A stretch of 38,265 nt of DNA from a virus: IMG/VR virus record IMGVR_UViG_3300012354_000007, positions 1 through 38,265 of that record; one strand, given 5' to 3'. The notes under the pieces were generated by a model. The model saw nothing but the letters and a program-made list of their open reading frames with translations, did not search any database and was not told where the DNA came from. Of this stretch, positions 30,506 to 37,354 are shown in pieces (within the stretch, counting starts at the first letter, position 1; each line of letters begins with the position of its first letter). A program made the position numbers and the translations under genes.

Positions 30506-31912
30506 ATGACGCATCACATCGGAATCGGCATCACCACGCACAACCGGCGAGACGTGTTCGTGACATCGCTGGCTGCCCAGCAGCGGTACCTCCCGCCAGG
30601 CGCGAAGCTCGTAGTGGTCGACGACGCCAGCACATCACCGACACCGGAGGCTGACTTCACGTTCAAGACCAACGCCGGTATCGCTCGCGCGAAGAACAAG
30701 TGTCTCGAGTTACTCGCTGACTGCGAGCACATTTTCCTTTTCGACGATGACGCATACCCACTGATCGACAGATGGTGGTTGCCCTATGTGGACTCGTCGG
30801 AGCCGCACCTGATGCGGATTTTTCACGATCTCGCCGGACGTCGGAAGATGAAAGACATTGACATCATGTTCGACGATGGCCGGCACGTCGCCTATACCGG
30901 CGCCCGCGGCGCGATGCTGTACGCCCACAGGTCGGTACTGGACATCGTCGGTGGCATGGACCCCGGTTACGGCCGATGGGGATATGAGCATGTCGACTGG
31001 TCGCGCCGGATCCACAACGCCGGGCTGACCACCTGGCCGTTTGCCGATGTCGCCGAATCAGCGCAGCTCATACGTTGCGAGGACGAGTTCGAGACCGTCG
31101 ACCGCTCGGTACCCGGCTTGACACGCGAGCGCGCCGTGAAGACCAACCATGCACGATATCGACGAACGCTGGCCACGCGATCGACCGCATATCACGAATA
31201 CCGCGAAGCGCGCGACGTGGTGATCACGTCACTGTTCACCAGTCAGCCCGATCCTCAGCGCGGCGTGAAGTGGGAACCGGATATCGATCGTCTGGGCACC
31301 CTGCGTGCGTCGCTGGGCGCGCAGCCGCTCGTGGTTCTGCACGATGAACTGACCGAGACGGACGACGAGGTCACGGAGTTTGTCCGGCACCGACAAGCAA
31401 TCCAACCGTACTTCCAGCGCCACGTGTCCGCCTGGCAGTACCTGCGCGACCACCCCGAGGTGCGCTACGCCTGGTGTGTGGACGGTACGGACGTCGAGCT
31501 ATTCCGCAGTCCGTTCCCGGACATGGTGCCGGGCCTGCTCTACCTCGGTTGTGAACCCACCACCGTGGGCGATGATTGGATGCGTCGCAACCACCGCGCC
31601 GCACACATCGCCGACTGGCTGACTGCGAACGCCGGGCGGCAGCTTCTCAACGCCGGGCTGATCGGCGGGGACCGGGAAACCGTGATGACGTTCTTGCACG
31701 AGATCATCCGTGAATACGCCGATCAGCATGCCCGGGTCTTCTATCGCGAAGATCGGCACAATCACGGCACCGGGGACATGGCCGTGCTGAACTACGTCGC
31801 GTACGAGCGGTTCAGTGAGTCGATCCGTACCGGTCCGCAGGTGTGCACGCTGTTCCGTGCCGAGCAGACCCGGCAACAGGCCGCGCCGCACACCTGGTGG
31901 CGGCACAAGTGA
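30506..31912 (+). CDS. glycosyltransferase, GT-A fold, two domains
   Basis: 468 residues from ATG 30506. Domain 1 (residues 1-230) is a GT2-like fold: THHIGIGITTHNRR, LVVVDDAST, an acidic LFDDDAY (D80-D82, candidate metal-binding DxD) and GYEHVDWSRRIHNAGL. Domain 2 (about 240-468) has a second GT-A-like CVDGTDVELFRSPFP and a DVAVLNYVAY-like section, so this may be a bifunctional enzyme. On the opposite strand to the late operon, just upstream of the terminase genes. Likely target: virion protein or host envelope glycan; not determinable here. A TACAGT (30463-30468) is a possible -10. Confidence 0.82.
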   Translation: MTHHIGIGITTHNRRDVFVTSLAAQQRYLPPGAKLVVVDDASTSPTPEADFTFKTNAGIARAKNKCLELLADCEHIFLFDDDAYPLIDRWWLPYVDSSEPHLMRIFHDLAGRRKMKDIDIMFDDGRHVAYTGARGAMLYAHRSVLDIVGGMDPGYGRWGYEHVDWSRRIHNAGLTTWPFADVAESAQLIRCEDEFETVDRSVPGLTRERAVKTNHARYRRTLATRSTAYHEYREARDVVITSLFTSQPDPQRGVKWEPDIDRLGTLRASLGAQPLVVLHDELTETDDEVTEFVRHRQAIQPYFQRHVSAWQYLRDHPEVRYAWCVDGTDVELFRSPFPDMVPGLLYLGCEPTTVGDDWMRRNHRAAHIADWLTANAGRQLLNAGLIGGDRETVMTFLHEIIREYADQHARVFYREDRHNHGTGDMAVLNYVAYERFSESIRTGPQVCTLFRAEQTRQQAAPHTWWRHK

Positions 31913-32625
31913 ACGTAGAAAGGTACCCCGCGCGGGTGAGTATCGCCGTGTGCGGCCACCACAGACGCGCCGCGCAGGCACGTGAGCTCGCAGACCGCGT
32001 CGGTGGCCGGCTGGCACTGGACGACGGCACCTACGGTGAGCTGGCCAACCATGACCGGGCCTGGGCGCGGGCGCTCGAAGCTGACGCGCAGATCTGGCAG
32101 CATGCCCGTGCTACGCGGTGGAACCTGGACGCGGTCCGTGACCGGTGGTGCATCGTGCTCGAAGACGACGCCGTGGTGCCGGACGACTTCGCCGAGCAGG
32201 CCACGCGTGTACTGACCGGCGTGGCCGATGAGCGCGACACCCTGGTGTCGTTCTACCTCGGCGCCGAGCGGCCTACAGAGTGGCAGAGTCGCATCACCCG
32301 GGCGGTAGGTGTTGCCGAAGCTACCGGCGCGTCCTGGATCACCTCACGCTGGCTGCTCTGGGGCGTCGCCGTCGCGCTGCCGTCCTCGGCCGCGGCGCGC
32401 ATGCTCGAACAGATCCCGGAACGGAAGTACCGGCCGTACGATGAGCGGTTGGGCGCGTGGGCGCGCCGGGCCCGGATCCCGGTGCGCTACACCTGGCCGT
32501 CGCTGGCCGACCACGCCGAGGGGCCGACGCTGATTCACCACGCGGACGGCCAGCCACGAGACGCGCCGCGCCAGGCCTGGGCGACCGGCACCCCCATACC
32601 CGGGGGTCCGGCCGTCGAGCTCTAG
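31909..32625 (+). CDS. glycosyltransferase, GT25-like
   Basis: 238 residues from GTG 31909 with a GTGA overlap on the previous gene. A small Rossmann-like opening (VSIAVCGHHRRAAQA) is followed by CIVLEDDAVVPDDF (LEDDA at 84-88), the acidic motif of GT25-type enzymes, and by FYLGAERP and WLLWGVAVALP. Co-translated with the two-domain glycosyltransferase, so the two probably act in sequence on the same substrate. Pairs of such enzymes are known in actinophages that glycosylate capsid or tail proteins. Confidence 0.75.
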   Translation: MNVERYPARVSIAVCGHHRRAAQARELADRVGGRLALDDGTYGELANHDRAWARALEADAQIWQHARATRWNLDAVRDRWCIVLEDDAVVPDDFAEQATRVLTGVADERDTLVSFYLGAERPTEWQSRITRAVGVAEATGASWITSRWLLWGVAVALPSSAAARMLEQIPERKYRPYDERLGAWARRARIPVRYTWPSLADHAEGPTLIHHADGQPRDAPRQAWATGTPIPGGPAVEL

Positions 32626-32665
32626 CGCAGCATTCGTTACGCCCAGGCTGGGGCGAACGCTGCGC
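32625..32665. terminator. long hairpin between convergent genes
   Basis: GCGCAGC (32625-32631) pairs with GCTGCGC (32659-32665). Inside, TTCG (32633-32636) pairs with CGAA (32654-32657) and CCC with GGG near the loop. It begins at the stop codon of the glycosyltransferase and lies between it and the minus-strand gene ending at 32675. Likely a bidirectional terminator; no U-tract is needed on the minus side. Confidence 0.7.
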
Positions 32666-32674
32666 GCCGATGAA

Positions 32675-33364
32675 CTACCAGCCCTGCTTGTCCGCGCAGA
32701 CCGGGCCGATACCACGCTCAATCGACTCTTCGTTGCTCAATCGCGCCGAGCAGATACAGCAGACCCCGTAGAGCTGGCCGAACTCGGCGGCCTGCTCCTC
32801 GGTGAGCCGCATGGCCGCGGTGAGCTGGCGGAGCGCGCCCGGCGCGTACGTCCAGGTGGCCACGTAGTGCATTGGCTCGTCATCAGTGGCCGGGATCAGC
32901 TCGGTGACCAGTTCCTTGGCGTACAGGTTGGCCCCGGTCTGGTTCCAGACCACCTTGAAAATCCGCGCGCCGTCAGCGGACAGACGACGGTAGAAGCCAT
33001 CAGTGAGCGGCTTCACAGCTTCACGCTCGACGTGCACCCGGGCCGGCGTCGTCGGCGTGTCCAGGCACGGCCGCGGCTGCTTGGTGGTGATCATCGGCTC
33101 GATCGGCCGCGGGCTGCCGGATCCACACGCGCTGCGCAGGCTGGCCGCCGGCGTGTGGTCCAGCCACTCACTGACGGTGCTGCTCGGTGCGGTCACCTTT
33201 TCGGCCGGGCGGTGGCCATACCCCTGGGGCCATTCAGCCACCGACTTCTCGGCAGTCCGTTGCTGCTGTTCGCTCTGTAGCGACATCAGCGTGCGACGTG
33301 CGGCGTCCAGCTCCGCGGACAGGCGCTCGGGCGTGTAGTGGCGGTAGGGACGGCGCTCGCTCAT
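32675..33364 (-). CDS. protein with C-terminal zinc ribbon-like domain (DUF6011 type)
   Basis: 229 residues from ATG 33364 (GAGAGGACC upstream). N-terminal ~40 residues are helical and charged (RLSAELDAARRTL), then a Ser/Pro-rich linker with SEWLDHTPAA, a central domain (GFYRRLSADGARIFKVVW, YVATWTYAPGALRQLT), and a C-terminus with CCICSARLSNEESIERGIG followed by PVCAD. The Cys-Cys...SIERGIGPVC pattern is the small zinc-binding DUF6011 module widespread in actinophages. Function unknown; a promoter with 10-bp repeats lies upstream. Confidence 0.8.
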   Translation of the reverse strand: MSERRPYRHYTPERLSAELDAARRTLMSLQSEQQQRTAEKSVAEWPQGYGHRPAEKVTAPSSTVSEWLDHTPAASLRSACGSGSPRPIEPMITTKQPRPCLDTPTTPARVHVEREAVKPLTDGFYRRLSADGARIFKVVWNQTGANLYAKELVTELIPATDDEPMHYVATWTYAPGALRQLTAAMRLTEEQAAEFGQLYGVCCICSARLSNEESIERGIGPVCADKQGW

Positions 33365-33398
33365 GGTCTGGTCCTCTCGTCGGCTGGTGACGAGATGA

Positions 33399-33428
33399 AC
33401 TATGCCACCGGATGCCAGAGGATGTCAA
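33399..33428 (-). promoter_or_regulatory. promoter with 10-bp repeats for the DUF6011-type gene
   Basis: TTGACA 33428-33423, 18-bp spacer, CATAGT 33404-33399, predicted start about 33391, 27 bases before the ATG. Three 10-bp units TGACATCCTC, TGGCATCCGG and TGGCATAGTT are in register. Confidence 0.65.
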
Positions 33429-33457
33429 CGGTTGTAGTAGAACTGTGACATAAGAAC

Positions 33458-33633
33458 GAGGGACGCGCTGACGCGATCGGAGCACGCAGTACCTCCGCGG
33501 GCCAGCGCGTCCCTCTCGCCCGTACCTGCGCGCACGGGCTGCCTGTGGTCCGGCGGCGGGGCGGGTAGGTGGTCAAGGACTCCCGCTCCCGCCCCGCCGG
33601 GGCTTGTCCGTGCTGCCTGTGACAACGGCACGG
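33458..33633. other. four consecutive hairpins in a gap without genes
   Basis: H1: GAGGGACGCGCTG (33458-33470) with CAGCGCGTCCCTC (33503-33515). H2: GCCCGT (33518-33523) with ACGGGC (33534-33539). H3: 12 bp, 33554-33565 with 33588-33599. H4: CCGTGC (33608-33613) with GCACGG (33628-33633). The 13-base sequence CTGTGGTCCGGCG occurs at 33543 and 33638, and with one mismatch at 33688. No convincing ORF. Together with the DUF6011 promoter this fills 33365-33650. It may be stacked terminators for the minus-strand genes at 33651-34353 or a non-coding RNA. Confidence 0.6.
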
Positions 33634-33650
33634 CTATCTGTGGTCCGGCG

Positions 33651-33734
33651 TCAGAGACGTAGTCGGTCGAATGGCCGGATGCCTGCACTGTAGTCCGGCG
33701 CGACGATGAATAGCACCAGGCCCAGGAAGCTCAT
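33651..33734 (-). CDS. possible 27-aa hydrophobic peptide
   Basis: ATG 33734 overlaps the upstream stop (ATGA) and reads MSFLGLVLFIVAPDY...FDRLRL to TGA 33651. The first half is a single membrane-like helix. The evidence is the coupling only. It may be a chance ORF. Confidence 0.3.
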   Translation of the reverse strand: MSFLGLVLFIVAPDYSAGIRPFDRLRL

Positions 33735-33997
33735 CGGACGTCGTCGACGTGCGAGTGCGGCTCGACGGCGTTGGCGGGATCGGCCGGGTCATCCTCGGCC
33801 CGATAGTCCAGCGGTACCTCCTGCGTGCACTGCGTACACACACGGACGTCCACGACGATCTGCCTGCCCTCGTCGTCCACGTCGCCGGGTGTCGCGCGCT
33901 GCGTCGGGATGGTCGTCCAGTGCGGCGGGCAGACCGGCGTGTCGTAGACACCGCTGATCGCCTGTACGCCATCGGCCGCGGGTACCTCAGTCGTCAT
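33731..33997 (-). CDS. CPPHW / CxxC small protein, paralogue of the next gene upstream
   Basis: 88 residues from ATG 33997 (in frame also from ATG 34065). Contains CPPHWTT, an acidic DVDDEGR turn, VCTQCTQEVPLDY and DDPADPANAV. The upstream gene shares CPPHW, the CxxC and the DPANPA repeat in the same order. Four Cys/His ligands suggest a zinc ribbon. Unknown function. Confidence 0.72.
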   Translation of the reverse strand: MTTEVPAADGVQAISGVYDTPVCPPHWTTIPTQRATPGDVDDEGRQIVVDVRVCTQCTQEVPLDYRAEDDPADPANAVEPHSHVDDVR

Positions 33998-34065
33998 GAT
34001 CCTTGCCTCATCTCGGTTGTGGTGCATGTAACCAGGAAGCTGCCAGGCCGGCCGTGACAGCGCCA

Positions 34066-34353
34066 TCAGCTGGGCGGCACGTACGCGGGGTTGGCCGGGT
34101 CCAGGGCGGGATCGTAGTCGTACGGAACGTCGATGCCGCATGCCTGGCACGTCTTGACCTGAATGGCAATCGGGTTCTTGTCCTCGTCCTTCTCGCCGGT
34201 CTCGCGCCACGTGCCGTTGGTCACCCAGTGCGGCGGGCAAATCGGCGTCGGCACGTCGCTGGCCACCTGCGTCTGTTCGGCGAGCCGGGCCTTGTGCGCC
34301 TCCGTGGCAGCCTGCTGCTCCGGACCATCCTGGCCTTCGGGAATCGTTCCCAT
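34066..34353 (-). CDS. CPPHW / CxxC small protein, 95 aa
   Basis: ATG 34353 with GAGGAG 9 bases upstream. Residues 1-35 are Gln/Ala-rich and helical; then CPPHWVTNGTW, TGEKDEDKNPIAIQVKTCQAC and VPYDYDPALDPANPAYVPP. The core matches the downstream neighbour, so the pair arose by duplication. Probable zinc-binding module. Controlled by the strongest-looking promoter in the window. Confidence 0.75.
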   Translation of the reverse strand: MGTIPEGQDGPEQQAATEAHKARLAEQTQVASDVPTPICPPHWVTNGTWRETGEKDEDKNPIAIQVKTCQACGIDVPYDYDPALDPANPAYVPPS

Positions 34354-34412
34354 GATCCACTACTCCTCAGCTTTGGGTGCCGGTCGCTGACGCGTGACGA
34401 CCGGCATTATGG

Positions 34413-34442
34413 ACTGTACAACAATGCGCCAACGGGTGTCAA
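34413..34442 (-). promoter_or_regulatory. promoter with 10-bp repeats and near-consensus -10
   Basis: TTGACA 34442-34437, 18-bp spacer, TACAGT 34418-34413; predicted start about 34406. Upstream units TGGCATCCTT, TGACACCCGT and TGGCGCATTG are in 10-bp register. Drives the CPPHW pair. Confidence 0.7.
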
Positions 34443-34449
34443 AGGATGC

Positions 34450-34658
34450 CATTCTTTAATTGCATTCAGCAATCTGGTAATCACGCTTATCAGCTCTGAC
34501 CTGCGGTTATAGGGGAGAGAGAAAGCTAATTGCTGAGATCTAGATGAGCAAGATCATCCGTAAAAAATGAATTGATTGAGTCCTGTGTGGACACACATTT
34601 ATACGCGCAGATCTCGCAATTCTTTCATTCAATTGTTTGTGCATTTATCCATTTGTTT
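34450..34658. other. AT-rich intergenic stretch without genes
   Basis: Roughly 40% GC by eye, in contrast to the surrounding DNA. It has several AATTG/CAATT words, a TGTGTGGACACACA-like palindrome near 34587-34600 and imperfect short inverted repeats (TTGCT/AGCAA), but no ORF I trust and no strong terminator. Could be an easily melted origin element or a recently acquired segment. Confidence 0.45.
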
Positions 34659-34814
34659 TCAATGGATGACACCAAGACCGATGAGCACTGCCACGATGGC
34701 ACACACCATGCCGATGACAGCTAGGCTTGTGCCCCACCCACGCGAGGCACGCTCGGTCACTGATCCACCGACACACACCACCGCGATACCAAGCATGATG
34801 ATCGCCACGTTCAC
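34659..34814 (-). CDS. small membrane protein, 51 aa
   Basis: GTG 34814 overlaps the HNH stop (GTGA). The sequence VNVAIIMLGIAVVCVGGSV ... LAVIGMVCAIVAVLIGLGVIH predicts two membrane helices with a short charged linker (TERASRG). Function unknown; last gene of this minus-strand group. Confidence 0.65.
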   Translation of the reverse strand: MNVAIIMLGIAVVCVGGSVTERASRGWGTSLAVIGMVCAIVAVLIGLGVIH

Positions 34815-35137
34815 GATATCTCCATGCTCATCCATTGGGTACGTCGCACAGGAGCAGGGTCACGCATACCAGGCCTACCCTCTCTGGTGTTGCATGGCTT
34901 ACATGCGGCCACCATCACATTGGTATCGCACAGGTTGGCATCCGACACACCACCTTTGTGGTGCACCGTGTTGGCCTTACGCACACACCCGTCGAGCCCC
35001 ATCTGACAGGTCCAGTGGTCACGGTTCAGCACGAACAGACGCGCCGCTTTGTACAGCGGGTTGTTCCGCCAGGGTACTGCCCCCGTACGCGCGGCCTCCC
35101 GCTTGTTCGCATTCCAGCCACCCGGCTGCGCGCCCAT
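34811..35137 (-). CDS. HNH endonuclease
   Basis: 108 residues from ATG 35137. The HNH module covers the second half: RLFVLNRDHWTCQM, a GCVRKANTVHHKGGV (HH) and NVMVAACKPCNTREG, with Cys pairs to hold zinc. In HK97-type phages such an enzyme usually sits next to the terminase and helps cleave DNA at packaging; here it is separated from terminase by the glycosyltransferases. A GTG start at 35233 (VPELADALACG...) would give 140 aa and overlap the upstream gene by 94 bases. Neither start has a strong Shine-Dalgarno. Confidence 0.85.
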   Translation of the reverse strand: MGAQPGGWNANKREAARTGAVPWRNNPLYKAARLFVLNRDHWTCQMGLDGCVRKANTVHHKGGVSDANLCDTNVMVAACKPCNTREGRPGMRDPAPVRRTQWMSMEIS

Positions 35138-35139
35138 GG

Positions 35140-35601
35140 CTACCAGCCGCCGGCGAGCAGCACGCAGTACAGCGACGGCATCGGACACACGCAGCGGTAG
35201 CCCGCATGCCAGGGCGTCGGCGAGCTCGGGCACGGCCGATCTCGCGGCGGGACGTAGTCGGCCAGCTGCGTAAGCCGAAGCGGATCGTTCGAGGTCGGCA
35301 CAAGCTTGGACCAGCGCCGTCGCCCGGACTTCTCCGTGGTGAGCTCGACAAGCCAGAACCAGCCTGCCGGCGTGACGCCGTCGACGTCGGTGGCCGGGAC
35401 ATTCAGTTCGAACGTGCCCGCCACGATCGTCGCCGTGAGACTCAGCTCCCCGGCAAGCACGCTGAAGTCGTCAGGCGGCACACTCAGCGCCAGTACGCCC
35501 GCGCTGGGCCAGAACGTCACGGTGCCCGTGGCCAGCGTGCCGTCCAGCTCGAACAGCTCATCCGTGACCGTGGTGCGCGTGAATGCCGCGGGAATCGCCA
35601 T
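35140..35601 (-). CDS. tail-fibre/minor-tail-like protein, 153 aa
   Basis: ATG 35601 overlaps the previous stop by one base. Residues 1-110 match the beta-sandwich N-terminus of many actinophage minor tail proteins: LDGTLATGTVTFWPSAG, a VLAGELSLTATIVAGTFELN stretch, PATDVDG and GWFWLVELTTEKSGRRR ... LTQLADYVPP. The final ~30 residues (Cys/Pro-rich, ending VLLAGGW) are unlike the family and overlap the possible long HNH start. It stands alone, away from the tail operon. Confidence 0.65.
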   Translation of the reverse strand: MAIPAAFTRTTVTDELFELDGTLATGTVTFWPSAGVLALSVPPDDFSVLAGELSLTATIVAGTFELNVPATDVDGVTPAGWFWLVELTTEKSGRRRWSKLVPTSNDPLRLTQLADYVPPRDRPCPSSPTPWHAGYRCVCPMPSLYCVLLAGGW

Positions 35602-36128
35602 CAGCCGACCCTTTCGTCCTGGTCAGCCGAGGATAGGCCGTAGCCGTTCGCGTGAAGCAGGTCGATCAGGTCATCAACGACCAGGCGTACCGGCATCCGC
35701 TCGGTGATCGTGAGCGTATCGAACGAGTTGAACGGCCCACTAGCCAACTCCGCGAGATCGCCCAGCCAGAGCCAGGCCCACCACGACGTAGGCAGCCGCC
35801 CCTTACGCCGCTCAACCAGGATGCCGACCGCCCCATCGCCGCTCTCGTGCCGCATAGCCGCGGTCTCGTCCAGCAGGACTGTGGCGCGATTCTGTGTCAG
35901 ATCGTCCACGAGGTACTTCAGGGACCAGATGAGCCCAGGGCACCCGCGGATGTCCCCCGGATCCGCAGAGGACCTCTCAGCCGTGCGGAAGGCCGTCCTG
36001 ACGGCTCGCTCCGCATCCGGCCAGCCGCTCACACGGAGCAGACCGGCGAACATCCGCTCGCTTTGGTTGCCCCGGGCTCGTGCCGACCGGCCACGTGCCG
36101 ATCGTTCCGGGTCCACCGTGCCTGCCAT
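35601..36128 (-). CDS. PD-(D/E)XK resolvase-like protein
   Basis: 175 residues from ATG 36128 (GAGGGG upstream). The core is SERMFAGLLRVSGW, then DPGDIRGCPGLIWSLKYLVD and GILVERRKGR...WWAWLWLGDL, the layout of phage Holliday-junction resolvase-like nucleases: Asp in GDI, the Lys in SLK and a late KR-like pair. The residue that is normally acidic two before the Lys is Ser here, so catalysis is uncertain. A TTG at 36152 would add 8 residues. Confidence 0.62.
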   Translation of the reverse strand: MAGTVDPERSARGRSARARGNQSERMFAGLLRVSGWPDAERAVRTAFRTAERSSADPGDIRGCPGLIWSLKYLVDDLTQNRATVLLDETAAMRHESGDGAVGILVERRKGRLPTSWWAWLWLGDLAELASGPFNSFDTLTITERMPVRLVVDDLIDLLHANGYGLSSADQDERVG

Positions 36129-36161
36129 GTCCAGATCCCCTCGCCCGTCCAACGGACCCGA

Positions 36162-36191
36162 AGATTAGCAGAGGATGTCAATGGATGTCAT
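36162..36191 (-). promoter_or_regulatory. promoter with 10-bp repeats for the resolvase-like gene
   Basis: ATGACA 36191-36186, 18-bp spacer, TAATCT 36167-36162, with a second TTGACA in the spacer (36181-36176). Units TGACATCCAT and TGACATCCTC are in register, followed by TGCTAATC. Predicted start about 36154, 26 bases before the ATG. Confidence 0.68.
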
Positions 36192-36209
36192 CGGTAGTTC
36201 GTTTATCTA

Positions 36210-36436
36210 CCTGCCAACCTGCCGGGGCTTCTGGCAAGTGGGGGGTCCTCCGGACACCCCCACCCACTTGCCCAAGACAAGACCGAGGTGGGATTTTTTA
36301 CTTGCCAGTTGCTTGCATGTACCTGCCACTGCTGGTCACAGGCTTGCACGCTACCTGCCAGCCTTGCCAGTTTGATCTCCATTTACCTGCCAGATTGCTT
36401 GCCAGTCATGATCAACTAGCTTGCCAGCCTTGCCAG
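36210..36436. repeat. CYTGCCAG repeat cluster (iteron-like)
   Basis: Exact CTTGCCAG/CCTGCCAG copies on the plus strand start at 36301, 36354, 36363, 36386, 36398, 36420 and 36429; one copy is on the minus strand (36231-36238). Degenerate copies are at 36210, 36218, 36267 and 36322. The 17-base unit CYTGCCAGCCTTGCCAG occurs twice (36354 and 36420). A G/C hairpin (about 36238-36263) and a T-run (36294-36299) lie on the left. A GGCACGGTGCC palindrome (36446-36456) follows on the right, before the gene at 36481. Confidence 0.82.
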
Positions 36437-36480
36437 ATTTTGCCCGGCACGGTGCCAAGCTCATCTGCTACTGTCATGCC

Positions 36481-36897
36481 ATGACAACCAAGTCAGACAT
36501 CGATAAGTGCATATCAGAGCTAGTGCAGATCAAGGCCGATCTACGCAGTGCGATGCGTCAGACAGACCGTGCCATTCAGAGACTGGCACACCCCCATCAG
36601 GGGCCCTGGTGCGCCGTCGAGCTGCCCGATGACGTCCGGCGGTACGATGGACCGGCGTCGTCCGTTCTGCACGAATTGTCGCAATTGCTCATCTGGCATG
36701 CCCAATCATCGCCGCCCGGTCAGGTAACCCGCGCCGAGTCGGCCATCCGCCTGGGCAGGGCTCGCAGCGACGGATCCGTACGACGCGCCTGGTCTGCTCT
36801 GACCGAGCTCGCCTGGATCCGGCCCGTCAATCCGTTCGCCCCCGAGGGAGCCGTCACATACTGGCGCTGGTCGGGCCCGTTGGTCACTAATGAGTAA
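36481..36897 (+). CDS. putative winged-helix DNA-binding protein
   Basis: 138 residues from ATG 36481. A charged N-terminal helix (LVQIKADLRSAMRQTDRAIQR) is followed by a WCAVELPDDV strand, then LHELSQLLIWHAQSSPPGQV and a TRAESAIRLGRARSDGSVRR/AWSALTELAWIRPV section that reads as helix-turn-helix plus wing, like replication-initiator or phage repressor domains. It starts 6 bases after TACTGT (36469-36474), a possible -10, and 45 bases after the last CYTGCCAG. Candidate for binding these repeats; not a recognised family. Confidence 0.68.
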   Translation: MTTKSDIDKCISELVQIKADLRSAMRQTDRAIQRLAHPHQGPWCAVELPDDVRRYDGPASSVLHELSQLLIWHAQSSPPGQVTRAESAIRLGRARSDGSVRRAWSALTELAWIRPVNPFAPEGAVTYWRWSGPLVTNE

Positions 36898-36903
36898 CGA
36901 CCA

Positions 36904-36933
36904 TTGACATCCATTGGCGTCCTATGACATCCT
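36904..36933 (+). promoter_or_regulatory. promoter with 10-bp repeats
   Basis: TTGACA 36904-36909, 18-bp spacer, CATCCT 36928-36933. Units TGACATCCAT, TGGCGTCCTA and TGACATCCTT are in perfect 10-bp register. A GTCAGCAG sequence follows, as at the next promoter. Gene starts at 36970. Confidence 0.65.
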
Positions 36934-36969
36934 TCAGAGGTCAGCAGCACCGCTTCGAAGGGATCCGAG

Positions 36970-37335
36970 ATGATCGAACAGACCGCAGTCCATCAGCTCT
37001 ACCCGGCCAGCCGCCTCGCCGCGATGACCACGCACACCCTGAACGATGTCGCGAAGTACGTGGAGTCGGATGCCGCGAACGGCACGACCTACAGTGGGTT
37101 GACCCGCGAGGAGACCATCGCTGCTGCACAGCGCAGCCACCGCGACGTGATGGGTGAGCTCGAGTCTCGGGCCGCCCTCGAGAACACCGCCCGTGCGATA
37201 GCCACCGAAGATCTGCGGGAGATGCTGCCGGACTTCGAGCGTGTCGCCGCGCTGTGCGGCATCAGCCCGAAGCGCACTGCGCGCAACACGCAGATCGTGA
37301 AAGACGAGCTGGCCCGGCGCGACACCATCAGTTGA
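36970..37335 (+). CDS. hypothetical helical protein, 121 aa
   Basis: ATG 36970, GAAGGGATCC upstream. All-helical and acidic (HTLNDVAKYVESDAANG, AALENTARAIATEDLREML, DFERVAALCGISPKRTAR), with a Cys and a basic end that could be HTH-like. No family recognised. Confidence 0.72.
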   Translation: MIEQTAVHQLYPASRLAAMTTHTLNDVAKYVESDAANGTTYSGLTREETIAAAQRSHRDVMGELESRAALENTARAIATEDLREMLPDFERVAALCGISPKRTARNTQIVKDELARRDTIS

Positions 37336-37354
37336 CGCTCCGACTGGCCGGCAA

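Noticed and set aside
33425-33688. Minus-strand ORF of 87 codons through the four-hairpin region
   Set aside because: It runs through perfect inverted repeats and the promoter, and its composition is random-like.
36210-36436. CRISPR array
   Set aside because: The repeats are 8 bp with irregular spacing of 9 to 50 bases and no spacer-like uniform units.
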